NCBI GenBank assembly: GCA_011176555.1
Contig: DUEF01000372.1
Span: 1-13,127 of the forward strand
From: Caldilineae bacterium
GTDB lineage: Bacteria; Chloroflexota; Anaerolineae; J102
DNA length: 13,127 nucleotides
Direction of reading: 5' to 3'
Made by a program: the position numbers and the translations under genes. Shown here one piece after another: positions 1 through 7,459 of this stretch (positions are counted from its first letter, which is position 1; every line of letters starts with the position of its first letter). Under the pieces are notes generated by a model, which worked only from the letters and a program-made list of their open reading frames with translations, had not been told where the DNA came from and did no database searches.

Positions 1-1
1 C

Positions 2-1042
2 GAATTAGCCGAAGCAATCAAAGAATTCGAGGCCGAATCGGGGACCGTCATTGTCCTGGAGCCCAAGACCGGTGCTGTGTTGGGCATGGCTTCCTGGCCA
101 GACTTCAATCCCAACGACTACAATCTCGCTCCTGACGAGAGCATTTTCATCAACCCCGCCATCAGCCGTCTCTACGAACCGGGTTCCGTTTTCAAACTGA
201 TCACCTATGCCGCCGCCCTGGAAAATAACGTCATCACCCCGGAAACCAAGTACCTGGACGAAGACAAGCTCGTCTATTACGAACGCACAGTCAAAAACTG
301 GGATAAACGGGGCCGAGGTGAAGTCACCGCCCAAGAGGCTCTGGCTAAGTCACTCAATGTCACCACAGCGAAGATCGCCATACAATTGGAAAGCCCAAAC
401 TTCTACAAAGCCGTGACCCTCTTCGGCTTTGGGCAACTCACCAACATCGAACTGGAAGGCGAAGTGGCCGGCATCGTCAAATCGCCGGGCAAAAACGGCT
501 GGTATCCCTTCGATCTTGCCACCAACGCCTTCGGCCAGGGCATCAGCGTCACGCCCCTGCAAATGGCCAACGCCGTCGCCGCCATCGCCTCTGACGGCGT
601 TTTGTACCAGCCCCATGTCGTGCATCAGGTCATCGATGGCGATAAACTCCGCACCATCGAGCCCATGCCGATGCGGCGCGCCATTTCATCTGAAGCCGCC
701 CAGACCCTCACCGAGATGATGGTCTACACGGTGAGAAACACGCCAAAAGCCAAGATCTCGGGCTACGCCATCGCCGGCAAGTCGGGAACCGCCGAGATCC
801 CAGATACCGAAGGCAGAGGCTATACCCAGGAAAACACCATCGCTTCCTTTGCCGGCTTTTTTCCAGCCGACGACCCGCAATTCGTGATCCTGGTCAAACT
901 CGACCGCCCGAAAACCTCCCGCTGGGCCACCCAAACAGCAGCGGCCCTCTTCCATGATATCGCCCAAGACCTGATCGACCTGTATGCGATCCCCCCTGAC
1001 GTCATCCGTCTGGGCATGCAACCGGTGGAAGAACAGCCATGA
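2..1042 (+). CDS. ftsI: FtsI-type class B penicillin-binding protein, transpeptidase domain (5' end outside window)
   Basis: Septal peptidoglycan DD-transpeptidase, which cross-links stem peptides outside the membrane. The reading frame is open from base 2, so the membrane anchor and pedestal domain lie upstream of the window; 346 codons are visible. All three penicillin-binding motifs are present: SxxK as SVFK (Ser codon at 185, Lys at 194), SxN as SLN (350-358) and KTG as KSGT (779-790). The flanking EPGSVFK and AIAGKSGTAE contexts and the FGFG and AFGQG segments are typical of FtsI/PBP2-like class B enzymes. After the domain only about 60 residues follow and no PASTA repeat is visible, so it is not the PBP2x/SpoVD layout with PASTA. 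The stop overlaps the murF start as ATGA, indicating translational coupling. Assignment to FtsI rather than another class B PBP rests on the dcw context. Confidence 0.93.
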   Translation, partial: ELAEAIKEFEAESGTVIVLEPKTGAVLGMASWPDFNPNDYNLAPDESIFINPAISRLYEPGSVFKLITYAAALENNVITPETKYLDEDKLVYYERTVKNWDKRGRGEVTAQEALAKSLNVTTAKIAIQLESPNFYKAVTLFGFGQLTNIELEGEVAGIVKSPGKNGWYPFDLATNAFGQGISVTPLQMANAVAAIASDGVLYQPHVVHQVIDGDKLRTIEPMPMRRAISSEAAQTLTEMMVYTVRNTPKAKISGYAIAGKSGTAEIPDTEGRGYTQENTIASFAGFFPADDPQFVILVKLDRPKTSRWATQTAAALFHDIAQDLIDLYAIPPDVIRLGMQPVEEQP

Positions 1043-2481
1043 CACTCACCCTGGCGGACATCTACCGGGGATTGGGCGGTCGTCACCCACACGATGCGCT
1101 GGCCGCCTTCCCCATCGAATCCTTTGTCATCGATTCCAGACGTGCGACGCCCCACAGTTGCTTCATCGCATTTACGGGCGAACACACCGACGGCCATCAT
1201 TACATTGGCGACGCCATTGGCCGCGGCGCCCGCGCCATTATCGCCGAAAAAGTCCCGGCCGGCGTCCTTACGCAAACACTGCGCCCCGCCGTCGATCCCG
1301 CCCCAACCAATGTGACTGGCCCCATCCTTTTTCTGGTCGAAGACACGCTCACAGCCCTCCAGCAACTGGCCGCCTACTGGCGATCTCAATTCAATCCCAC
1401 CGTCATCGGCATCACCGGCAGCGTTGGCAAGACATCATCCAAAGAACTGATGGCCGCTGTCTTGCGGCAACGATACCCCACGATCTGGAACGAAGGAAAC
1501 CTTAACAACGAAATCGGCCTGCCCCTGACCTTGTTACGCATCGAAGCGAAACACAAATACGCAGTCCTGGAAATGGGCTTTTACGAGGAAGGCGAGATCG
1601 CACAACTCTGCGCACTCGCCCATCCCCATCTCGGCGTCATCACCAACTTGGGCCCCGTCCATCTGGAACGCGCCGGCAGCATGGAGGCGATCTTCCGAGG
1701 CAAATCGGAACTCGTGCAAGCCCTGCCGCCCGACGGCTACGCCGTCCTCAATTGGGACGACGCCTGGGTGCGGCGCATGGCTGACCTCAGCCCCGCCCCC
1801 TTCTTTCGCTACGGCCTGACGCCTGAATCCGACCTCTGGGCGGACGAAATCGCCAGCGCCGGACTGGAAGGCATCCGCTTCCGCTTCAACTACCGCAGGT
1901 CATCCAGGAAAACCGACGTTCTGCATGTGCATCTGCCTTTGCTCGGGCGCCATAGCGTACACACAGCCCTGCGCGCGGCGGCAACCGGTCTGCTCTGCGA
2001 CCTCAGTTGGGAGGAAATCATCCGCGGCCTGCAAGATGTCAAGGCCCAGTTGCGCATCGAAGTCACACCCGGCATCCACGACTGCACGCTGATCGACGAC
2101 ACTTACAACGCCAGCCCGCCCTCCAGCATCGCCGCTCTCAACCTACTCGATGAGATGCCTGGCCGCCATATCGCTGTGCTCGGCGACATGCTCGAACTGG
2201 GCAGCTACGAACAAAGCGGCCACCGCATGGTGGGTCGCCGCGCCGCCGCCGTCGCCGACATACTGATCACCGTTGGCGAACGCGCACACTGGATCGCCGA
2301 TGAAGCCATCACCGCCGGCCTTCCGGCCAGGCAGGTGCACCACACCACAACGATCGACGAAGTCACCACCACCCTCGAAACGATCATCCAGCCCGGCGAT
2401 TACGTCCTGATCAAAGGCTCGCGGGCCATCGGCATGGAGACGCTCGTCGCCAACTTGAGCGTTTCGCCTGCCGACACATAA
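1039..2481 (+). CDS. murF: UDP-N-acetylmuramoyl-tripeptide--D-alanyl-D-alanine ligase (MurF)
   Basis: Cytoplasmic ATP-dependent ligase adding the D-Ala-D-Ala dipeptide (made by Ddl, encoded downstream) to UDP-MurNAc-tripeptide. The 480-residue protein has the usual three Mur ligase domains: substrate-binding domain about 1-115, ATPase domain about 120-315, C-terminal domain about 325-480. Visible motifs are the P-loop GITGSVGKTSS (124-134, Lys131), NEGNLNNEIGLP (151-162) typical of MurF, LEMGF (177-181), NLGPVHLE (203-210), the likely carbamylated lysine Lys222 in RGKSEL, DDTYNASP (353-360) and GDMLELG (382-388). These separate it from MurC, MurD and MurE. The start is ATG 1039, overlapping the ftsI stop by 4 nt, with only a purine-rich GGTGGAAGAA stretch upstream. 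murE, which normally sits between ftsI and murF, is absent here. Confidence 0.97.
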   Translation: MTLTLADIYRGLGGRHPHDALAAFPIESFVIDSRRATPHSCFIAFTGEHTDGHHYIGDAIGRGARAIIAEKVPAGVLTQTLRPAVDPAPTNVTGPILFLVEDTLTALQQLAAYWRSQFNPTVIGITGSVGKTSSKELMAAVLRQRYPTIWNEGNLNNEIGLPLTLLRIEAKHKYAVLEMGFYEEGEIAQLCALAHPHLGVITNLGPVHLERAGSMEAIFRGKSELVQALPPDGYAVLNWDDAWVRRMADLSPAPFFRYGLTPESDLWADEIASAGLEGIRFRFNYRRSSRKTDVLHVHLPLLGRHSVHTALRAAATGLLCDLSWEEIIRGLQDVKAQLRIEVTPGIHDCTLIDDTYNASPPSSIAALNLLDEMPGRHIAVLGDMLELGSYEQSGHRMVGRRAAAVADILITVGERAHWIADEAITAGLPARQVHHTTTIDEVTTTLETIIQPGDYVLIKGSRAIGMETLVANLSVSPADT

Positions 2482-2499
2482 CCCACCGCCGCACGACTC

Positions 2500-3501
2500 A
2501 TGTCCTATCCCCTCACCCTTGGCGCTCTGGCCTTCTTCCTGGCTGTGATCTGGGGCGATCCCCTGATTCGCCTGCTGAAACGCCAGCAAATGGGCAAGCG
2601 CATCCGCATCGAAGGCCCCGCCTCTCATCAGGTCAAATCAGGCACACCCACCATGGGCGGCATCCTATTCGTCGCCGCGGTCGTGTTGATCACCACCGGC
2701 CTCAACCTGGCCAACCTCCTCGGATTCACACTCATCGGCGAATCGGTGCTGACGCCCATGTTGGCGATGCTTTCCTTCGCGGCGCTGGGCATGATGGATG
2801 ATGTGGCCGGCATCCGTCGCCGCCGCGGTGACGCCCAGGGCCTACTAGCCCGCTCCAAACTGCCCATCCAAATCATCCTGGCGCTGATTTTGGCGCTGAT
2901 CATGTATTGGCGGCTGGACATTCATTCCATTGCTTTTCCCACGATCCCTGAACGCATCGACATCAACGGCTGGTGGCTACTCATCGCCGTTTTCATCATC
3001 GTCGCCACCGCCAACTCCGTTAACCTCACCGATGGCCTCGATGGTCTGGCTGGCTCCATCGCCGCAGTCTGTTTCGCCGCCTATGGCTTCATCGCCTACT
3101 TGCAGGGCCAGGTCTGGCTGGCCGCCTTTTGCTTCACCACAGTCGGCGCTCTGTTCGCCTTTCTCTGGTTCAACGCTTACCCGGCCCAACTTTTCATGGG
3201 CGACACCGGCTCGCTAGCGCTTGGCGCCACCCTCGGCGTCGTAGCCCTGATGACCGGCCAGTGGCTGCTACTGCCCATCATCGCCCTGCCCTTCGTGGCC
3301 GAGGCCCTTTCCGTCATCATTCAGGTGCTCTCAGCCAAACTGAGCCGCCGTTTTCTGGGACGAGACATTCGCCCCTTCAAAATGAGTCCCCTCCACCATC
3401 ATTTTGAACTCGGCGGCTGGTCGGAAACCCAGGTGACCCAACGCTTTTTCCTGATCGGCCTCCTGGCCAGCATGTTGGGCATCGCCCTGGCGCTTCTTTG
3501 A
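2500..3501 (+). CDS. mraY: Phospho-N-acetylmuramoyl-pentapeptide-transferase (MraY)
   Basis: Integral membrane enzyme that transfers phospho-MurNAc-pentapeptide to undecaprenyl phosphate, making lipid I. At 333 residues it is at the short end of the family, as in many monoderm lineages. Signature segments are all present: KSGTPTMGG (46-54), the Asp pair MMDD (98-101) before a basic loop RRRRGD, NLTDGLDGLAG (175-185), FMGDTGSLALG (232-242) and PLHHHFE (297-303). About ten hydrophobic segments are visible. An 18-nt gap separates it from murF, without a recognisable Shine-Dalgarno sequence. The ATG at 2500 gives a normal N-terminus with the first membrane segment at about residues 3-19. Its TGA stop at 3499-3501 is part of the first unit of a heptad repeat array. 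Confidence 0.97.
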   Translation: MSYPLTLGALAFFLAVIWGDPLIRLLKRQQMGKRIRIEGPASHQVKSGTPTMGGILFVAAVVLITTGLNLANLLGFTLIGESVLTPMLAMLSFAALGMMDDVAGIRRRRGDAQGLLARSKLPIQIILALILALIMYWRLDIHSIAFPTIPERIDINGWWLLIAVFIIVATANSVNLTDGLDGLAGSIAAVCFAAYGFIAYLQGQVWLAAFCFTTVGALFAFLWFNAYPAQLFMGDTGSLALGATLGVVALMTGQWLLLPIIALPFVAEALSVIIQVLSAKLSRRFLGRDIRPFKMSPLHHHFELGGWSETQVTQRFFLIGLLASMLGIALALL

Positions 3502-3575
3502 CGGTTCGATGAGTGAAGATTAGTGATTAAAAAGCGCCGAAACGACAATTTCACTCCTTAATCTTTAATTTTTGA
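3499..3575. repeat. Degenerate 7-bp tandem array in the mraY-murD spacer, two opposed halves
   Basis: The left half reads as successive 7-mers from the mraY stop: tgacggt, tcgatga, gtgaaga, ttagtga, ttaaaaa (3499-3533). The right half reads atttcac, tccttaa, tctttaa, tttttga (3548-3575), and its reverse complement resembles the left half (ttaaaga, ttaagga, gtgaaat). Short perfect inverted matches result: gagtgaa at 3511-3517 with ttcactc at 3550-3556, and aagatta at 3516-3522 with taatctt at 3559-3565. The region is AT-rich against a GC-rich background. It could fold as a weak hairpin with a loop of about 32 nt, but it is not a classical terminator. The rest of the spacer, 3577-3606, is C-rich and holds no visible ribosome binding site. 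Confidence 0.6.
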
Positions 3576-3606
3576 TACCACCGACACTTTCCTCCTCCAC
3601 CCCACC

Positions 3607-5094
3607 ATGCCCGCCTCCACCGCCCCACCCTTCACCGACCAACGCCTCCTTGTCGTTGGCCTTGCCCGCGAGGGCGGCGTCGCCGCTCGCTGGCTGGCGG
3701 AGCGAGGCGCGCAGGTCGTGGTCAGCGACATCCGCCCGGCCGAGTCCCTGGCCGATATGACGACGCCCCTGAAGCAATTGGGCGTGACGGTCCGCCTGGG
3801 GCCGCAAACCCCCGACCTGCTGAAAAACATCGACGCCCTCGTCGTCAGCCCGGGCGTGCCGCAAGACATCCCCCTGCTGCAAGCGGCGCGCACACAAAAC
3901 ATCCCCCTCACCAGCGAGACGCGTTTATTCGCCCAGCACTGCCCGGCCCCGATCATCGGCGTCACCGGCTCCAGCGGCAAGACCACCACCGCCACCCTGA
4001 CCGCCAAAATGCTGGAAACGAGCGGACTGCGCACCTGGCTCGGCGGCAACATCGGCGAACCCTTGCTGGGCCGCCTGACCGACATCCGGCCCACAGACCG
4101 GGTAGTGATGGAACTCTCCAGCTTCCAACTCCTGTACTGGAGCGAACAACCACCGCAATCCCCCCGCCGCAACCTGCCTTGGCGGCAGACGCAGGGCCTG
4201 AGCCCACACATCGCCGCCGTGCTCAACATCACGCCCAACCACCTGGACCGACATCCTTCGATGGCCCACTACACCGCGGCCAAGGCGCAAATCCTGGCTC
4301 ACCAACAAGCCGATGATCTGGCGATCCTCAGCCATGATGACGCGGTCACGGCCGCCTGGGCGAGCAGTAAACGCCTGAGCATAGCAGCCGGGTCGGGCCA
4401 GGAGGCGTTCGGGGCTCCGCTCAAGGGCCGGGTGATGACCTTTGGCCTGAGCCAGCGCCCCCACAATGATGGCAGTTGGCTTGAGGAGGATCAGATCTGG
4501 CTACGCTGGCAGGGTGAGCCCCAGGCGCTGACGCCTATCTCGGCCATCCGGCTACGCGGCCGCCACAATTTGGCCAACATCCTGGCCGCCTGTTGCCTGG
4601 CCGCGGCCGGGGGAGCGACTCCCGCCGCCATGATCGAAGTCATCACTGGTTTCACCGGCGTGGCGCATCGCCTGGAGGAAGTCGGCCACCATGCCGGCGC
4701 ACTCTGGGTCAACGACAGCATCGCCACCTCTCCCGAACGCTCTCTGGCGGCGCTGCGCAGTTTCGACGAACCGCTCATCCTCCTGGCGGGAGGACGAGAC
4801 AAGCATCTCCCCTGGCAGGACTGGGCCGCCGAAGTGCACCAGCGCGTTCGCGAAATCATCACCTTCGGCGAAGCCGCCCCCCTGATCGAAGCGGTGTTGA
4901 CGCCCATTCCCGCCGATAGCCAACTGCAAGAAATCCACCACGGCCAGGACCTGCCCGGCGCGGTGGCATTGGCTCAACGCCTGGCCCGACCTGGCGATGT
5001 CGTGCTTCTGTCCCCGGGCGGAACCAGTTACGATGCTTATGTCGACTTCGCCGCACGCGGCCGGCACTTTCGAGCGCTGGTGGCAACGCTGTAA
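3607..5094 (+). CDS. murD: UDP-N-acetylmuramoyl-L-alanine--D-glutamate ligase (MurD)
   Basis: Cytoplasmic Mur ligase adding D-Glu to UDP-MurNAc-L-Ala. At 495 residues it is somewhat longer than the usual 440-460. An N-terminal Rossmann-like UDP-binding domain (LLVVGLAREG, 14-23) is followed by the P-loop GVTGSSGKTT (118-127, Lys125), MELSSFQL (168-175), LNITPNHLDRH (206-216), GRHN (318-321), GVAHRLE (351-357) and a C-terminal domain with NDSIATSPE (369-377), GGRDKHLPW (395-403) and SPGGTSYDAY (469-478). The common NDSKAT motif has Ile in place of Lys. A stretch at about 180-198, rich in Pro, Arg and Gln, lies between the SSFQL strand and the SPHIA strand and looks like an insertion. Start is ATG 3607; the leader is C-rich with no Shine-Dalgarno sequence. 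It is preceded and followed by heptad-repeat spacers. Confidence 0.97.
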   Translation: MPASTAPPFTDQRLLVVGLAREGGVAARWLAERGAQVVVSDIRPAESLADMTTPLKQLGVTVRLGPQTPDLLKNIDALVVSPGVPQDIPLLQAARTQNIPLTSETRLFAQHCPAPIIGVTGSSGKTTTATLTAKMLETSGLRTWLGGNIGEPLLGRLTDIRPTDRVVMELSSFQLLYWSEQPPQSPRRNLPWRQTQGLSPHIAAVLNITPNHLDRHPSMAHYTAAKAQILAHQQADDLAILSHDDAVTAAWASSKRLSIAAGSGQEAFGAPLKGRVMTFGLSQRPHNDGSWLEEDQIWLRWQGEPQALTPISAIRLRGRHNLANILAACCLAAAGGATPAAMIEVITGFTGVAHRLEEVGHHAGALWVNDSIATSPERSLAALRSFDEPLILLAGGRDKHLPWQDWAAEVHQRVREIITFGEAAPLIEAVLTPIPADSQLQEIHHGQDLPGAVALAQRLARPGDVVLLSPGGTSYDAYVDFAARGRHFRALVATL

Positions 5095-5150
5095 GTCAGA
5101 GGCCAGAGGCCGGAGATCAGAGGTCAGAGATCGGAAGTCGGCTGACCGCA
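5095..5150. repeat. Degenerate 7-bp tandem array in the murD-ftsW spacer
   Basis: Starting at the base after the murD stop, the spacer divides into 7-mers: gtcagag, gccagag, gccggag, atcagag, gtcagag, atcggaa, gtcggct, then a weaker gaccgca. The first six share a consensus close to RYCRGAG with the same phase and no gap. The array fills most of the 81-nt spacer and stops about 15 nt before the ftsW ribosome binding site. Related 7-mers occur in reverse orientation (tccgatg, tctgacc, cccgacc) at the murC-murB junction, so this is a dispersed family rather than a local accident. Confidence 0.85.
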
Positions 5151-5165
5151 TGACTAAACAACCAC

Positions 5166-5170
5166 AGGAA
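5166..5170 (+). promoter_or_regulatory. Shine-Dalgarno sequence of ftsW
   Basis: AGGAA lies 5 nt before the ATG at 5176 (AGGA core with 6 nt spacing). It supports the chosen ftsW start and is one of only two clear ribosome binding sites in the window. Confidence 0.6.
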
Positions 5171-5175
5171 AGCTT

Positions 5176-6414
5176 ATGAATCGTTCCAAAGCAACGCAAC
5201 CCGAATTTGATTATGTCCTCCTGGTTTTGGTGGCCGCCCTCCTGGGCTTCGGTCTGGTCATGCTTTTCAGCGCGTCCTACTCGGTCGCCTATGCCTGGAA
5301 GGAAAATACGCTCTACTATTTTTCGCGCCAATTACTGTGGACGATGATGGGTCTTGTCGCCCTGTTGATCATGGTCAACATCAATTATCGCACCTGGGAG
5401 AAACTGGCCATTCCCATTCTAGGAATCACGTTGTTTAGCCTGGCGTTCCTTTTGGTTATCGGCCAACCGGTGTTCGGTTCCGTCCGCTACTTCATCAAGG
5501 GCTCCGTCCAACCGTCAGAAATCGCCAAGCTAGCCATCATCATTTACATCGCCGCCTGGTTGGCCTCGAAGGGGAAAGACCTGCGGAAAGTGAGCTACGG
5601 GCTGATTCCCTTCGCTGTGCTTTTGGGGCTTCTGGTTGGCCTGATCATCGTCCAGCCCGACATCTCCACATCGCTGCTCATCACCCTGACGGCCCTGGCG
5701 ATGTTCTTTATCGCCGGCGCCGACTTGCTTCAAATTGGCATCCTCACGGCTATGGGCGGCTTGACTTTTGGCCTGATCATGAGCCAATCAGACCATGCTC
5801 AGCAACGCATCCAAGCCTTCATCGCTTCGTTCGCAGACCCGGTCAACAGCCCGAACTTCCACATCCGGACCATTATTCAAGCGTTGGTGGAAGGCGGCTT
5901 CTTCGGCGCGGGTTTGGCGGAAAGTGCGCACAAACACGCGCCTGACGGCATCCCCTTCATCCACACTGACAGTATTTTCGCGGTGGTTGGCGAGGAATTG
6001 GGACTCATCGGCAGCCTAACGGTTGTCGCCCTGTTCTTCTTCTTCGCCATTCGCGGTATTCGCATCGCCTTGCGCGCCACCGATTCTTTCGGTACGCTTC
6101 TGGCATTCGGCATCACCATTTGGTTGTCGTTGCAAGCTTTCATCAATATCGCCGTTATCACCGCAACCTTTCCCTTCACAGGTCTCCCATTGCCCTTCTT
6201 CAGCTATGGCGGTTCGAGCATGCTAGTCAATCTGGCTGCGATAGGCGTCTTGCTCAACATCTCTCGAGATGGGCAGGGAGGTATCGATCTCTATGCGCTT
6301 TTTGGTTTCTGGCGGCGGGACCGGGGGACACGTCTACCCGGTTCTGGCAGTCGTGGACGCCCTGCAAAACGCCGCGGCAATGTCTTCGCCCGCACCCTCG
6401 GTCGAGGACGGTAG
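5176..6414 (+). CDS. ftsW: SEDS-family peptidoglycan polymerase FtsW
   Basis: Membrane glycosyltransferase that polymerises lipid II at the septum together with its cognate class B PBP. The 412-residue protein has about ten membrane segments. SEDS landmarks are FSASY (31-35), GSVRYF...VQPSE (101-115), QPDIST (160-165), GAGLAES (244-250), IHTDSIFAVVGEELGLIG (262-279) with the likely catalytic Asp265, and FTGLPLPFFSYGGSSM (334-349). It differs from the usual patterns in having Tyr105 where many SEDS proteins have Trp after Arg, and QPDIST where EPDxGT is common. The protein runs on past the usual end (LLNISRDG) into a tail of about 40 residues with 11 Arg and 1 Lys, encoded in the same DNA as the murG start in another frame. 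FtsW rather than RodA is inferred from the dcw position. The start has an AGGA Shine-Dalgarno sequence. Confidence 0.95.
   Translation: MNRSKATQPEFDYVLLVLVAALLGFGLVMLFSASYSVAYAWKENTLYYFSRQLLWTMMGLVALLIMVNINYRTWEKLAIPILGITLFSLAFLLVIGQPVFGSVRYFIKGSVQPSEIAKLAIIIYIAAWLASKGKDLRKVSYGLIPFAVLLGLLVGLIIVQPDISTSLLITLTALAMFFIAGADLLQIGILTAMGGLTFGLIMSQSDHAQQRIQAFIASFADPVNSPNFHIRTIIQALVEGGFFGAGLAESAHKHAPDGIPFIHTDSIFAVVGEELGLIGSLTVVALFFFFAIRGIRIALRATDSFGTLLAFGITIWLSLQAFINIAVITATFPFTGLPLPFFSYGGSSMLVNLAAIGVLLNISRDGQGGIDLYALFGFWRRDRGTRLPGSGSRGRPAKRRGNVFARTLGRGR
6275..6282 (+). promoter_or_regulatory. Shine-Dalgarno sequence of murG, inside ftsW
   Basis: AGGGAGGT lies within the ftsW coding sequence, 10 nt before the ATG at 6293. 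It is the strongest ribosome binding site in the window and favours 6293 over the in-frame ATG at 6269 as the murG start, because 6269 lies upstream of this site. Confidence 0.75.
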
Positions 6415-7459
6415 CCAATCGCCAAGCGGCCTCGAAATCCGCTACGCCGGCACGGCCGACGGCATCGAAGCGAAGCTTGCGCCCCAAGCGGGCCTGGATT
6501 TCGTCGCCATTCAAGCTGGCCAGGTCCGCATCCGCAACCCCTTCAAGCTCGTTCGCAGCGGCGTCAAGCTGCTCTACGGCGGATGGCAGGCGCGCAGTTT
6601 GATGCGCCGTTGGCGGCCCGACGCCGTTTTCGTAACCGGCGGATACGCCTGCGCACCGGTTGTGTGGGCCGCTCACCGCCAGCGTGTCCCCATTTTGATC
6701 TACCTGCCCGACATGACGCCAGGGCTGGCCGTAGAACGCCTGTCACGCTATGCGGATCAGATCGCGGTCAGTTTCCCGGAAGTCGCCCGATTCTTCCCGG
6801 ATCAAGCCATCGTCACCGGCTATCCGGTGCGGTCGGAATTAAGAAAACGGTCGAGCAACAAAACAGACGCTCGGACCCAGTTCGATTTGGCTCCCGAGCA
6901 ACCCACCATCCTCATTTTTGGCGGTTCGCGCGGCGCCCGTTCCATCAACATCGCCACCGCCAACATTCTGCCCCAACTGCTTGAGATCGCTCAGGTCATT
7001 CACATTACGGGAACGCTAGATTGGTCGCTTTCGCAAGAACGGGCGATCGATCTCACCGCCGAACAGCGCAATCGCTACCGTCCCTATTCCTACCTACACG
7101 AGGAAATCATCGCCGCCTTCAACGCCGCCGATCTGGTCATCGCCCGCGCTGGCGCCGCCACCCTGGGCGAATTCCCGGCCCTGGGCCTGCCGGCGATCCT
7201 GGTTCCCCTGCCGATTTCTGGCGGCCACCAGCAACCCAACGCCGACTATCTGGCTGAACGCGGGGCGGCCATCGTCATCGCCGACGCCGACATGCCGGAA
7301 AGACTGTGGCCCGCCTTGCATGATCTGCTCACGCACCCCGAAAAACTGGCCGCCATGAGTCAAGCCAGTGCATCCCTGGCCCAACCCGACGCCGCCGACT
7401 GCATCGCATCCGCCCTCGTAGCCCTGGCCGCCCAACGCACCAAACAGCAAAATGAATGA
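6293..7459 (+). CDS. murG: UDP-GlcNAc:lipid I GlcNAc transferase (MurG)
   Basis: GT-B glycosyltransferase acting on the inner membrane face to convert lipid I to lipid II. The 388-residue protein has the N-terminal glycine loop SGGGTGGHVYP (6-16, His13), VTGGYACAP (114-122), GYPVR (176-180), and a C-terminal nucleotide-binding half with FGGSRGARSIN (209-219), RAGAATLGEFPALGLP (285-300) and GGHQQPNADYL (310-320). The usual HEQN motif of the acceptor side is replaced by YLPD (137-140) in the context VPILIYLPDMTPGL. An extra Ser/Pro-rich segment lies at about 26-46, between the first helix and the second strand. The start at ATG 6293 gives the family-typical MRFLVSGGGTGG N-terminus and follows a strong Shine-Dalgarno sequence; it lies 122 nt inside ftsW. 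The stop overlaps the next gene by 8 nt. Confidence 0.95.
   Translation: MRFLVSGGGTGGHVYPVLAVVDALQNAAAMSSPAPSVEDGSQSPSGLEIRYAGTADGIEAKLAPQAGLDFVAIQAGQVRIRNPFKLVRSGVKLLYGGWQARSLMRRWRPDAVFVTGGYACAPVVWAAHRQRVPILIYLPDMTPGLAVERLSRYADQIAVSFPEVARFFPDQAIVTGYPVRSELRKRSSNKTDARTQFDLAPEQPTILIFGGSRGARSINIATANILPQLLEIAQVIHITGTLDWSLSQERAIDLTAEQRNRYRPYSYLHEEIIAAFNAADLVIARAGAATLGEFPALGLPAILVPLPISGGHQQPNADYLAERGAAIVIADADMPERLWPALHDLLTHPEKLAAMSQASASLAQPDAADCIASALVALAAQRTKQQNE

Noticed and set aside
3502..3606. Intrinsic terminator after mraY
   Set aside because: The inverted matches are short, AT-rich and separated by about 32 nt; no GC-rich stem followed directly by a T-run.
4552..5331. Minus-strand open frame of 259 codons across the end of murD, the spacer and the start of ftsW
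   Set aside because: It spans two conserved genes and a tandem repeat whose translation gives a low-complexity repeat; no domain seen.
6269..6292. Upstream ATG for murG
   Set aside because: It precedes the strong Shine-Dalgarno sequence, and the extra eight residues are not typical of MurG.
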